This document shows, piece after piece, positions 50,541 through 61,909 of a stretch of 64,000 bases of DNA. The translations under genes and the position numbers were made by a program. The notes below the pieces were generated by a model that saw nothing but the letters and a program-made list of their open reading frames with translations, searched no databases and was not told the DNA's origin. Every line of letters begins with the position of its first letter. The stretch's first letter is position 1. Source of the stretch: Siphonodentalium dalli (taxonomy: Eukaryota; Mollusca; Scaphopoda; Gadilida; Siphonodentaliidae). The stretch lies in the NCBI GenBank assembly GCA_032622095.1, contig CP136062.1, positions 16,995,739 to 17,059,738 on the forward strand. The letters run 5' to 3'.

Positions 50541-50918
50541 GGCGACACCAATTTTTAAGTCTGGTTTACGAACACCTCCTACAACTTTGTTTCCATTTCA
50601 TGAATTTTTTTTTTAATTTTTTTGTCCCAAAATATTTTACACGCGTACTGATTTTCATGTGCTGTCGCATCCGGTTCTGCTTATGATCATTTACAGATCC
50701 ATATTTTCATGTATTTCATGACAAGATATGTCTTGTTTGGTTTGAACAGAATTTCATTCAAAAACATTTTTTCACAATTTTTGTAAAATTTATGTAAAAT
50801 TCCACGATTTACTTGATATAAATTGGGGGGACAATCTTTTTTATTTTTATTTTTTTCCCTCCTGCATCTACTTTTTTTCTCCCCACATCGTAAACCAGAC
50901 TTAAAAATTGGTGTCGCT
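50541..50918 (-). mobile_element. MITE with 33-bp TIRs, copy 2 (opposite orientation)
   Basis: The same element as 43201-43595, inverted: CCTCCTACAACTTTGTTTCC, ACGCGTACTGATTTTCATGT and TTCTCCCCACATCG are the reverse complements, with small changes, of copy 1 segments. The right end is GGTGTCGCT, one base short of copy 1. TAA on both sides is the likely target duplication. Confidence 0.85.
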
Positions 50919-50921
50919 TAA

Positions 50922-51615
50922 ATATCATCTGATGGAGTCAAAATCATTGAACCGTCACTTATGCATGCACATGTTGTCTTGATGTTGAGTCTGGCTTTCA
51001 TCATTTTCATTAGTTTTACTGTTAATATCCACCAAAGGTTGAGGTGTTATGGAACAACTGTATGGCATCGTATACTGTTATCTTCCGAGTAAATATGGAG
51101 TCTCTAATTCTTTTATCAGTCACGCATCTACTCATCAAATAGTATAATCCTCAAATATTTGTAGTCCAGGTGATCTCGACTGCACAGTACATGTATAAAC
51201 ATTCATCTGTGCACAGTGTGTTTTAAATTTCTTTGCCGTGTAACAACTGTTGTCCCAAGTTTCAATGCCTTGTCCTCCTGGTATGTAGGGATTACCAATT
51301 TACCATTGCCGTGTTTTAATTTGCAATTTTGATGATGACGCTCACTAAGCTTGTTGATAATTTTCTTTGTCGTGTAACAACTGTTGTACCAAGTTTCTAC
51401 GCCGCGTCCTCCTGGTATTTAGGGATTACCGGTGCCTTTAATAGCGTCAGATGCATCATTGCCAGTTAATGTACATTAGAGTGGAACTGAATTAACAATG
51501 TCACATTGACACAGTACTCAGTTAAGACCAGTAAAACAGCAAAAGTAGTATTATTGTACAGCAGGCTTATCACTATCAGTACTTACTACATGTACTGACC
51601 CCTTACTATCGTGGA
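50922..51615. other. Intergenic with a ~134-bp duplication
   Basis: TTTCTTTGCCGTGTAACAAC (51228) and TTTCTTTGTCGTGTAACAAC (51362) each lead to TGTTG(T)CCAAGTTTC, GTCCTCCTGGTAT and TAGGGATTACC. No gene seen. Confidence 0.6.
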
Positions 51616-52197
51616 TCAATCTGAATCTGAATGGTTACGCTGCAGATCCCAATTATGGTAATTTCGCAGCGGGCGAGAGAGTCTCATATCTTTTCCTTCA
51701 GCACTCTTGAAGGAATCCACAGGCTGTTGTTGTAGGATTAAGGATTCCTCCAGCTGATTCCAGTCGCATATAGTTCGAACAAATGTGGAATTAGCGAACT
51801 GAGCTGACACGTATGGTATAGCCTCGTAGCACTGACTGTTGTTCCTTTAAATTAGGTGCCGAGGAATTTGGCTGGTGACGTAGCCTGTCAGAACTTTGCT
51901 CTGCGATCTAAGACGCCTTGTTTCGGGTGTAAAGTATTGATTAGGTGGTATAGCCGGGACCAATCCACCCACCACCTTACTCATGAATCCCAGCCGATTT
52001 ATTTTCCGCCGTTTCTGCAATGTTGGTAAATCTAGCTCGTAGAGGATCTTGGTCATATATCCATCTTCTTTGCTCTTATAGTCTCTTTTAATGAAACGGG
52101 CTGCTCTACGCTGGATTCTTTCCAGCTTGTCGATGTGATTTTGTTGGTAGGGGTCCCAGATGGTGTCTGCGTAGTCCATGATCTTCAAACTTCTCAA
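51616..52197 (-). pseudogene. Non-LTR retrotransposon reverse transcriptase, C-terminal relic
   Basis: The frame has the highly typical tail that follows the reverse transcriptase domain in Jockey/CR1-like non-LTR elements: YADTIWDPYQQNHIDKLERI, QRRAARFI, then a leucine-rich LPTLQKRRKINRLGFMSK segment, a YFTPETRRLRSQSK segment, and after a gap the FVRTICDWNQLEESL and DSFKSA motifs. A TAA at 51847-51849 breaks it, but the same frame reopens at once and the two halves are 13 codons apart with no shift. Everything upstream (endonuclease and the reverse transcriptase palm with its catalytic aspartates) is missing: the similarity stops at about 52175, so this is a 5'-truncated, dead copy. The superfamily call beyond 'non-LTR' is inference. 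Confidence 0.88.
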
Positions 52198-52465
52198 TTC
52201 TTCTTCTTCTGGACAGGTGCATTATGAGCAGGCCACTGGCACTACATCATGATTGTACCGGTACCAAAAATTCAATTTTGAGAAAATATTCTGGTTATGG
52301 CCAGGTAGCTGAGGTACTGTTCAATACTATAGTTGATCCGTTTCGTTATCGCAGCTTAATTCTTACTGTCCGGGAATTGAAATATTTTTTGTCACATGAA
52401 ATTCAGTCTTTTTCGATATTTGCGCACATCCATGGGGAGAAATCGGCGAATCTTATATATAAGTC
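52198..52465. other. Spacer between retrotransposon relic and inverted-repeat arm
   Basis: No gene or repeat recognised. It ends in TTATATATAAGTC just before the outer arm. Confidence 0.4.
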
Positions 52466-52921
52466 GGGACATGACAATCTGCGGAATGGGATGGAATATG
52501 GAATAGAACGACAATCTGCGGAACAGAATTTCAAATTGCGTGGAACGGCCGATATCTCGAGGGATACAGGGCGTAGGGCGCTCATGTTGGTGTCTAACGA
52601 AAGGCCCACATTCGCCCTATCCACACATATTAACCCCGCCACTGACCGGACACCAGAAGTTGCATTATTTGATCGAAAACTGACCTAACATGGGGTGAAA
52701 TTTGGGATAGCATGGCAATCTGCGGAACAGAATTTCAAATTGCGTGGAACGGCCGATATCTCGAGGAATACAGGGCGTAGGGCGCTCATTTTGTTGTCTA
52801 ACGAAAGGCCGATATTCGCCCTATCCACACATATTAACCCCGCCACTGAACGGACACCGGAAGTTGCATTATTCGGTCGAAAACTGACCTAACATAAAAT
52901 GCCACAAACACGAAAAACTGC
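52466..52921 (+). repeat. Outer inverted-repeat arm, left (456 bp)
   Basis: It runs from GGGACATGACAATCTGCGGA to ACGAAAAACTGC and is matched, inverted, by 61454-61909. Each arm holds two direct 204-bp units (52491 and 52695 as equivalent points) containing GGCCGATATCTCGAGG, GGGCGTAGGGCGCTCAT, ACGAAAGGCC and CCGCCACTGA. The units have in-frame 65-codon open frames with shared QSAEQNFKLRGTADISR and HINPATxRTPEVALF segments. As this is also open in the other strand and has no recognisable domain, I do not call a protein. Confidence 0.9.
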
Positions 52922-53400
52922 ACATGTTGCTGGTTCGAACAGCGTTCAAATACATGAATAGTAGAATACTCAACACCATTCGGAAGTGCATAACACAAAC
53001 AGCGAGTAATTCTCACTGAGACGATATCATCACCCTAAAGAGTCTGTGTCGTCTGCCACCAGTTATGCAAACACAAGCTTAGTGCCAACGTAAACTCAAG
53101 CTCAGTGCCGACGTGAACAGAGTGTGAACAACTGAACGCCGTGTCAAACATTTTTGATATTGGTTTCTCCTTGTACGTTCATTAATAGTGAATTCTTATA
53201 GTACTCGCATGTGATATTTGGATTTACCACACAATTTGTAAGTAAAAACTGATTTTGTTATGTTTCGATCGTTCTGCGTTTTACCATAGCTCTTCTGTCC
53301 CATATCGATGGGTATCCAGACGATTGGGACCTTGGACGCTTGGGACTGCGTTCTGCGTTTTGCCGCTGCTATCCCATCAGCGAAATAAGTTGTTTTAATC
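52922..53400. other. Spacer left of the 375-bp array
   Basis: Contains ACGTAAACTCAAGCTCAGTG / GACGTGAACAGAGTGTGAAC and the first degenerate GTTCTGCGTTTT and TCCCATC motifs of the coming array. No gene. Confidence 0.45.
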
Positions 53401-56400
53401 TTTAATGATCATGACGTCGAAAAGATGTTAGCTGTTCTGCGTTTTCTAATACCGTCCCATCCTATCTAATAAAAAAGTTGTTTTAATCTTGATTATGGTC
53501 AATAAAATGGGATCACCAATAAAATGCTGCACTGATGACCACACAGAGCCATTTTGGTGCTGCTACATGCTGTATTATTGATAAACAGCAAGTTTAGGGG
53601 TCTATCTTAGCTGTTCTGCGTTTTCTAATACCGTCCCATCCTATCTAATACCGCCCCATCCCGTTCTGCAATTTCCAAAGGTTCCGTCCCATCAGCGAAA
53701 AAAAACATGTTTTAATCTTGATTATGGTCATTAAAATGTTACAATGATGTCGAGAAGATGTTAATCTAACATTTTATGTAAAAATATCGCCGCAGGACGG
53801 GGAAATGTGAATGCATGGGGTGATTTGGTGTTTGTTTACATTTTCGTTCTGCAATTTCGCTTCCGTCCCATCAGCGAAAAAAAACATGTTTTCATCTTGA
53901 TTATGGTCAATAAAATGGGACCACCAATAAAATGCTGCACTGATGACCATATAGAGCCATTTTGGTGCTGCTACATGCTGTATTATTGCTAAACAGCAAG
54001 TTTAGGGGTCTATCTTAGCTGTTCTGCGTTTTCTAATACCGTCCCATCCTATCTAATACCGTCCCATCAGCGAAAAAAAACATGTTTTCATCTTGATTAT
54101 GGTCAATAAAATGTTACAATGATGTCGAGAAGATATTAATCTAACATTTTATGTAAAAATATCGCCGCGGGACGGGGAAATGTGAATGCATGGGGTGATT
54201 TGGTGTTTGTTTACATTTTCGTTCTGCAATTTCGCTTCCGTCCCATCAGCGAAAAAAAACATGTTTTCATCTTGATTATGGTCAATAAAATGGGACCACC
54301 AATAAAATGCTGCACTGATGACCATATAGAGCCATTTTGGTGCTGCTACATGCTGTATTATTGCTAAACAGCAAGTTTAGGGGTCTATCTTAGCTGTTCT
54401 GCGTTTTCTAATACCGTCCCATCCTATCTAATACCGTCCCATCAGCGAAATAAAACATGTTTTCATCTTGATTATGGTCAATAAAATGTTACAATGATGT
54501 CGAGAAGATATTAATCTAACATTTTATGTAAAAATATCGCCGCGGGACGGGGAAATGTGAATGCATGGGGTGATTTGGTGTTTGTTTACATTTTCGTTCT
54601 GCAATTTCGCTTCCGTCCCATCAGCGAAAAAAAACATGTTTTCATCTTGATTATGGTCAATAAAATGGGACCACCAATAAAATGCTGCACTGATGACCAT
54701 ATAGAGCCATTTTGGTGCTGCTACATGCTGTATTATTGCTAAACAGCAAGTTTAGGGGTCTATCTTAGCTGTTCTGCGTTTTCTAATACCGTCCCATCCT
54801 ATCTAATACCGTCCCATCAGCGAAAAAAAACATGTTTTCATCTTGATTATGGTCAATAAAATGTTACAATGATGTCGAGAAGATATTAATCTAACATTTT
54901 ATGTAAAAATATCGCCGCGGGACGGGGAAATGTGAATGCATGGGGTGATTTGGTGTTTGTTTACATTTTCGTTCTGCAATTTCGCTTCCGTCCCATCAGC
55001 GAAAAAAAACATGTTTTCATCTTGATTATGGTCAATAAAATGGGACCACCAATAAAATGCTGCACTGATGACCATATAGAGCCATTTTGGTGCTGCTACA
55101 TGCTGTATTATTGCTAAACAGCAAGTTTAGGGGTCTATCTTAGCTGTTCTGCGTTTTCTAATACCGTCCCATCCTATCTAATACCGTCCCATCAGCGAAA
55201 TAAAACATGTTTTCATCTTGATTATGGTCAATAAAATGTTACAATGATGTCGAGAAGATATTAATCTAACATTTTATGTAAAAATATCGCCGCGGGACGG
55301 GGAAATGTGAATGCATGGGGTGATTTGGTGTTTGTTTACATTTTCGTTCTGCAATTTCGCTTCCGTCCCATCAGCGAAAAAAAACATGTTTTCATCTTGA
55401 TTATGGTCAATAAAATGGGACCACCAATAAAATGCTGCACTGATGACCATATAGAGCCATTTTGGTGCTGCTACATGCTGTATTATTGCTAAACAGCAAG
55501 TTTAGGGGTCTATCTTAGCTGTTCTGCGTTTTCTAATACCGTCCCATCCTATCTAATACCGTCCCATCAGCGAAAAAAAACATGTTTTCATCTTGATTAT
55601 GGTCAATAAAATGGGACCACCAATAAAATGCTGCACTGATGACCATATAGAGCCATTTTGGTGCTGCTACATGCTGTATTATTGCTAAACAGCAAGTTTA
55701 GGGGTCTATCTTAGCTGTTCTGCGTTTTCTAATACCGTCCCATCCTATCTAATACCGTCCCATCATGTTCTGCAATTTCGCTTCCGTCCCATCAGCGAAA
55801 AAAAACATGTTTTCATCTTGATTATAGTCAATAAAATGTTACAATGATGTCGAGAAGATATTAATCTAACATTTTATGTAAAAATATCGCCGCGGGACGG
55901 GGAAATGTGAATGCATGGGGTGATTTGGTGTTTGTTTACATTTTCGTTCTGCAATTTCGCTTCCGTCCCATCAGCGAAAAAAAACATGTTTTCATCTTGA
56001 TTATGGTCAATAAAATGGGACCACCAATAAAATGCTGCACTGATGACCATATAGAGCCATTTTGGTGCTGCTACATGCTGTATTATTGCTAAACAGCAAG
56101 TTTAGGGGTCTATCTTAGCTGTTCTGCGTTTTCTAATACCGTCCCATCCTATCTAATACCGTCCCATCAGCGAAAAAAAACATGTTTTCATCTTGATTAT
56201 GGTCAATAAAATGTTACAATGATGTCGAGAAGATATTAATCTAACATTTTATGTAAAAATATCGCCGCGGGACGGGGAAATGTGAATGCATGGGGTGATT
56301 TGGTGTTTGTTTACATTTTCGTTCTGCAATTTCGCTTCCGTCCCATCAGCGAAAAAAAACATGTTTTCATCTTGATTATGGTCAATAAAATGGGACCACC

Positions 56401-58830
56401 AATAAAATGCTGCACTGATGACCATATAGAGCCATTTTGGTGCTGCTACATGCTGTATTATTGCTAAACAGCAAGTTTAGGGGTCTATCTTAGCTGTTCT
56501 GCGTTTTCTAATACCGTCCCATCCTATCTAATACCGTCCCATCAGCGAAAAAAAACATGTTTTCATCTTGATTATGGTCAATAAAATGTTACAATGATGT
56601 CGAGAAGATATTAATCTAACATTTTATGTAAAAATATCGCCGCGGGACGGGGAAATGTGAATGCATGGGGTGATTTGGTGTTTGTTTACATTTTCGTTCT
56701 GCAATTTCGCTTCCGTCCCATCAGCGAAAAAAAACATGTTTTCATCTTGATTATGGTCAATAAAATGGGACCACCAATAAAATGCTGCACTGATGACCAT
56801 ATAGAGCCATTTTGGTGCTGCTACATGCTGTATTATTGCTAAACAGCAAGTTTAGGGGTCTATCTTAGCTGTTCTGCGTTTTCTAATACCGTCCCATCCT
56901 ATCTAATACCGTCCCATCAGCGAAAAAAAACATGTTTTCATCTTGATTATGGTCAATAAAATGTTACAATGATGTCGAGAAGATATTAATCTAACATTTT
57001 ATGTAAAAATATCGCCGCGGGACGGGGAAATGTGAATGCATGGGGTGATTTGGTGTTTGTTTACATTTTCGTTCTGCAATTTCGCTTCCGTCCCATCAGC
57101 GAAAAAAAACATGTTTTCATCTTGATTATGGTCAATAAAATGGGACCACCAATAAAATGCTGCACTGATGACCATATAGAGCCATTTTGGTGCTGCTACA
57201 TGCTGTATTATTGCTAAACAGCAAGTTTAGGGGTCTATCTTAGCTGTTCTGCGTTTTCTAATACCGTCCCATCCTATCTAATACCGTCCCATCAGCGAAA
57301 TAAAACATGTTTTCATCTTGATTATGGTCAATAAAATGTTACAATGATGTCGAGAAGATATTAATCTAACATTTTATGTAAAAATATCGCCGCGGGACGG
57401 GGAAATGTGAATGCATGGGGTGATTTGGTGTTTGTTTACATTTTCGTTCTGCAATTTCGCTTCCGTCCCATCAGCGAAAAAAAACATGTTTTCATCTTGA
57501 TTATGGTCAATAAAATGGGACCACCAATAAAATGCTGCACTGATGACCATATAGAGCCATTTTGGTGCTGCTACATGCTGTATTATTGCTAAACAGCAAG
57601 TTTAGGGGTCTATCTTAGCTGTTCTGCGTTTTCTAATACCGTCCCATCCTATCTAATACCGTCCCATCCCGTTCTGCAATTTCGCTTCCGTCCCATCAGC
57701 GAAAAAAAACATGTTTTCATCTTGATTATAGTCAATAAAATGTTACAATGATGTCGAGAAGATATTAATCTAACATTTTATGTAAAAATATCGCCGCGGG
57801 ACGGGGAAATGTGAATGCATGGGGTGATTTGGTGTTTGTTTACATTTTCGTTCTGCAATTTCGCTTCCGTCCCATCAGCGAAAAAAAACATGTTTTCATC
57901 TTGATTATGGTCAATAAAATGGGACCACCAATAAAATGCTGCACTGATGACCATATAGAGCCATTTTGGTGCTGCTACATGCTGTATTATTGCTAAACAG
58001 CAAGTTTAGGGGTCTATCTTAGCTGTTCTGCGTTTTCTAATACCGTCCCATTCTATCTAATACCGTCCCATCCCGTTCTGCAATTTCGCTTCCGTCCCAT
58101 CAGCGAAAAAAAACATGTTTTCATCTTGATTATGGTCAATAAAATGTTACAATGATGTCGAGAAGATGTTAATCTAACATTTTATGTAAAAATATCGCCG
58201 CGGGACGGGGAAATGTGAATGCATGGGGTGATTTGGTGTTTGTTTACATTTTCGTTCTGCAATTTCGCTTCCGTCCCATCGACGAAAAAAGTTGTTTTCA
58301 TCTTGATTATGGTCAATAAAATGCTACAGTGATGTCGAAAAGATGTTAATCTAACATTTTATGCAAAAATATCGCCGCGGGACGGGGAAATATGAATGCA
58401 TGGGGTGATTTGGTGTTTGTTTACATTTTCGTTCTGCAATTTCCTACGGTTGTTCTGCGCTTTAATACCGCTTCCGTTCCGTCCCATCAGCGAATAAAAA
58501 CATGTTTTAATCTTGATTATGGTCATTAAAATGCTACAATGATGTCGAGAAGATGTTAATCTAACATTTTATGTAAAAATATCGCCGCGGGACGGGGAAA
58601 TGTGAATGCATGGGATGATTTGGTGTTTGTTTACATTTTCGTTCTGCAATTTCGCTTCCGTCCCATCGACGAAAAAAGTTGTTTTCATCTTGATTATGGT
58701 CAATAAAATGCTACAGTGATGTCGAAAAGATGTTAATCTAACATTTTATGCAAAAATATCACCGTGGGACAGGGAAATATAAATGTATGGGGTGATTTGG
58801 TGTTTACATTTTCGTTCTGCGTTTGACCGT
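53401..58830 (+). repeat. 375-bp tandem repeat array with degenerate edges
   Basis: The core is near-identical copies at 375-bp spacing (equivalent points 53807, 54182, 54557, 54932, 55307, then 55907, 56282, 56657, 57032, 57407, then 57811). The 600-bp step contains an extra partial unit and the 404-bp step an extra CCCGTTCTGCAATTTCGCTT segment. Each unit is itself a diverged dimer: CGTCCCATCAGCGAAAAAAA occurs twice per unit, 179 and 196 bp apart, followed by either TTACAATGATGTCGAGAAG or GGACCACCAATAAAATGCTG. Both edges (53.4-53.8 and 58.1-58.8 kb) hold diverged, rearranged units. A 61-codon frame recurs unchanged in eleven units; the units are identical at DNA level too, so this is no evidence for coding. 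Confidence 0.96.
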
Positions 58831-58979
58831 AATCGCCTATTTCCGTCGTGTCTATTTTTAGCCGATAATATGAGCTTTGTGTTGGCGAATGAGACTATTA
58901 AATTGTTGCTCCATGTACGCAATGTTAATGCCGACTATATATAACCATTTTGATGCCGCTACACGCTGTATTATTGATA

Positions 58980-59070
58980 AACAGCCGGTTTTCTAATACC
59001 GTCCCAATACCGTCCCAAATACCGTCCCATACCGTCCCAATACCGTCCCGTCCCATCGTCCCATTCTGCA
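58980..59070 (+). repeat. ATACCGTCCCA short tandem repeat
   Basis: Five or more copies of ATACCGTCCCA at 6-12 bp offsets, ending TCCCGTCCCATCGTCCCATT. The same motif occurs twice in each 375-bp unit, so this looks like a local expansion of one array sub-motif at the array's end. Confidence 0.85.
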
Positions 59071-59084
59071 TTTTAGTCACTCCC

Positions 59085-59722
59085 CCATCTTTGCCTTGTG
59101 TTTTGTTTAGTTTAGTTTTTTGGGCGACCAAAGATGAGATGTGTTCGCACCACACTGTGCTAAGGCCAATGAAATCACTGAATTTCAGATTATCAGCTTA
59201 ACCGCATTATTTCATTAGTATCTGAAGCAAATTAATGAACACCATAAACAATAGAAAATTAACACAGCTCTTCGTGCGGGATAATCTTTAAAGCCAGTGA
59301 CACCTCAGTCATCCTGACAGACTGTACAAACATAATGATAATGGGGCATTATGCATCATGAATATTTTTGTTAATTGGAATTGTCAAATCTAACATGCAT
59401 GTTGTGGCTTCTAAGTAAACAAATTACCAGTTTTTTTAAATGGAGGCATGATGTTAAAGGACTCTTAGTTGCAATTAAGACCCTCGCAATAAATGCTTCA
59501 ACAAACGCTCTTTATTGACTACCCTATACATGTTCTATGTATACTATAGGGCGACTGTATATACACAGACGGTATAGATAACTTTTAAGAGTGTTAACAA
59601 TATTTTATTAGAACGAAAAAACAGAACGTCACATTTACAATGTATACATAGAAAAATAACAAATAGTTCAAATGGCGATATGATAACAAGCAATAAGCCT
59701 ATTTTATAAAAACTTTATTTAA
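59085..59722 (+). repeat. Inner inverted-repeat arm, left (~635 bp)
   Basis: From CCATCTTTGCCTTGTGTTTT to GCCTATTTTATAAAAACTTT. It is mirrored almost base for base by 60232-60866. No protein motif seen on either strand; AT-rich. Confidence 0.9.
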
Positions 59723-60231
59723 ATCAAATACACGACATCGTTCTTGTAGAGCGACATGCATTGACAACACTGGGCATAAAATCCAAATATGCTTTGTTAA
59801 ATTTTATTAAATGAAATCAGTGATGACCTTGGCATATTGATGCACTTAAAACTGATTGTATTTACTAATTTTATTTACTTTATTGATACACGCTACCAGC
59901 ATATAACAATTATCTAGTTTCATTATATCACATCTTCTGAGTGCTGAGACATATTTGATTTCTAATTCCGTTTCTATGTTGGACACTACCATAATTTAAA
60001 ATTTCGACTATATACATGTATGCACCATTTACCACACATTTTTTCCTTCCTGTTTCATTGTTTTTCCTACCTACTCCATTATCTTCTCAATCACACCCAA
60101 CCCTTCTCAACCCCGCACTCGCTTAACCTACTTCACAAAAAACCTGAGTAAACATAACTATATTCAAATCCCCGCTTTCTTTACCATGCAGCTGTCTCTA
60201 TTGACACTCGGGGTAACATTTCTAGAGGAAA
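59723..60231. other. Spacer between the inner arms
   Basis: About 510 bp of unique AT-rich sequence, including an AACCTACTTCACAAAAAACC segment. No gene. Confidence 0.5.
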
Positions 60232-60866
60232 GGATTTTTATAAAAGCCATAGGCTTATTGCTTGTTATCATATCGCCATTTGAACTATTTGTTATTTTTC
60301 TATGTATACATTGTAAATGTGACGTTCTGTTTTTTCGTTCTAATAAAATATTGTTAACACTCTTAAAAGTTATCTATACCGTCTGTGTATATACAGTCGC
60401 CCTATAGTATACATAGAACATGTATAGGGTAGTCAATAAAGAGCGTTTGTTGAAGCATTTATTGCGAGGGTCTTAATTGCAACTAAGAGTCCTTTAACAT
60501 CATGCCTCCATTTAAAAAAACTGGTAATTTGTTTACTTAGAAGCCACAACATGCATGTTAGATTTGACAATTCCAATTAACAAAAATATTCATGATGCAT
60601 AATGCCCCATTATCATTATGTTTGTACAGTCTGTCAGGATGACTGAGGTGTCACTGGCTTTAAAGATTATCCCGCACGAAGAGCTGTGTTAATTTTCTAT
60701 TGTTTATGGTGTTCATTAATTTGCTTCAGATACTAATGAAATAATGCGGTTAAGCTGATAATCTGAAATTCAGTGATTTCATTGGCCTTAGCACAGTGTG
60801 GTGCGAACACATCTCATCTTTGGTCGCCAAAAAAACTAAACTAAACAAAACACAAGGCAAAGATGG
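60232..60866 (-). repeat. Inner inverted-repeat arm, right (~635 bp)
   Basis: Reverse complement of 59085-59722, with a 4-8 base difference near the inner end (TTTTATAAAAGCCATAGGCT against AGCCTATTTTATAAAAAC). The short open frame at 60186-60407 lies across this arm and its complement is broken in the other arm, so it is not called. Confidence 0.9.
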
Positions 60867-61453
60867 CATGTATTCCAATAAAATGTGTGCGCGCAGTGTT
60901 CGTGATATACGAGAGACTACACAATCATGGATTTAATTAAAATTCGAGTTTCACACGTAAGTGTTTATATAAGTCTATAAAAAAAATTGGGTATTATTTC
61001 AAACAGTCTGACCATTGACATATTCATGCGTTCAAACCAGTTAATCTATTTTGTAACTTGGCTTTTAGTCGCCGGGCTCCGGCATCTGGGCTTTTAGTCA
61101 CAACTGAAGTGCGAATATTTTGGAGCGAATTTCTGCAACAATTTCACCGCGTGGTGGACCCATTTGGAAAAAAATACATTCCCTGTGTCTAATCCTACAT
61201 TTTGATATACTATACGCCCCATTATATTGAATATACCAGCTGAAATCGATCGTGTAAATGTAAACATCGAGTCTATTTTTAGCTGTTTTATCGGCGCTTG
61301 TTTGCGTTTCGCTATTACAGTTTTCGCACTAAAACAGCCATATTGTAGATAAAAACGATTGCACAGTATTCCACTGCGTTATTTGATACCTAAAACTTGG
61401 TGTTTGCTAGCGTATTCGTCGAGAAATCTAAATTCTAAACATTAATGTCGAAC
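60867..61453. other. Spacer between inner and outer right arms
   Basis: No counterpart between the left arms, so the structure is not symmetric here. Contains a direct repeat GGCTTTTAGTCGCCGGGCTC / GGGCTTTTAGTCACAACTGA. No gene recognised. Confidence 0.45.
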
Positions 61454-61909
61454 GCAGTTTTTCGTGTTTGTGGCATTTTATGTTAGGTCAGTTTTCGACC
61501 GAATAATGCAACTTCCGGTGTCCGTTCAGTGGCGGGGTTAATATGTTTGGATAGGGCGAATATCGGCCTTTCGTTAGACACCAAAATGAGCGCCCTACGC
61601 CCTGTATTCCTCGAGATATCGGCCGTTCCACGCAATTTGAAATTCCGTTCCGCAGATTGCCATGCTATCCCAAATTTCACCCCATGTTAGGTCAGTTTTC
61701 GATCAAATAATGCAACTTCTGGTGTCCGGTCAGTGGCGGGGTTAATATGTGTGGATAGGGCGAATGTGGGCCTTTCGTTAGACACCAACATGAGCGCCCT
61801 ACGCCCTGTATTCCTCGAGATATCGGCCGTTCCACGCAATTTGAAATTCTGTTCCGCAGATTGTCGTTCTATTCCATATTCCATCCCATTCCGCAGATTG
61901 TCATGTCCC
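61454..61909 (-). repeat. Outer inverted-repeat arm, right (456 bp)
   Basis: Reverse complement of 52466-52921, ending GACAATCTGCGGAATGGGA...GGGAC when read on the minus strand. It again holds two 204-bp units. Differences from the left arm are few substitutions. No clear target-site duplication flanks the pair. Confidence 0.9.

Noticed and set aside
52224-52688. 154-codon open frame
   Set aside because: Crosses from unique spacer into the outer inverted-repeat arm; no domain.
53807-57996. Conserved 61-residue protein in eleven copies
   Set aside because: The repeat units are identical outside the frame too, so conservation reflects recent duplication. No recognisable domain.
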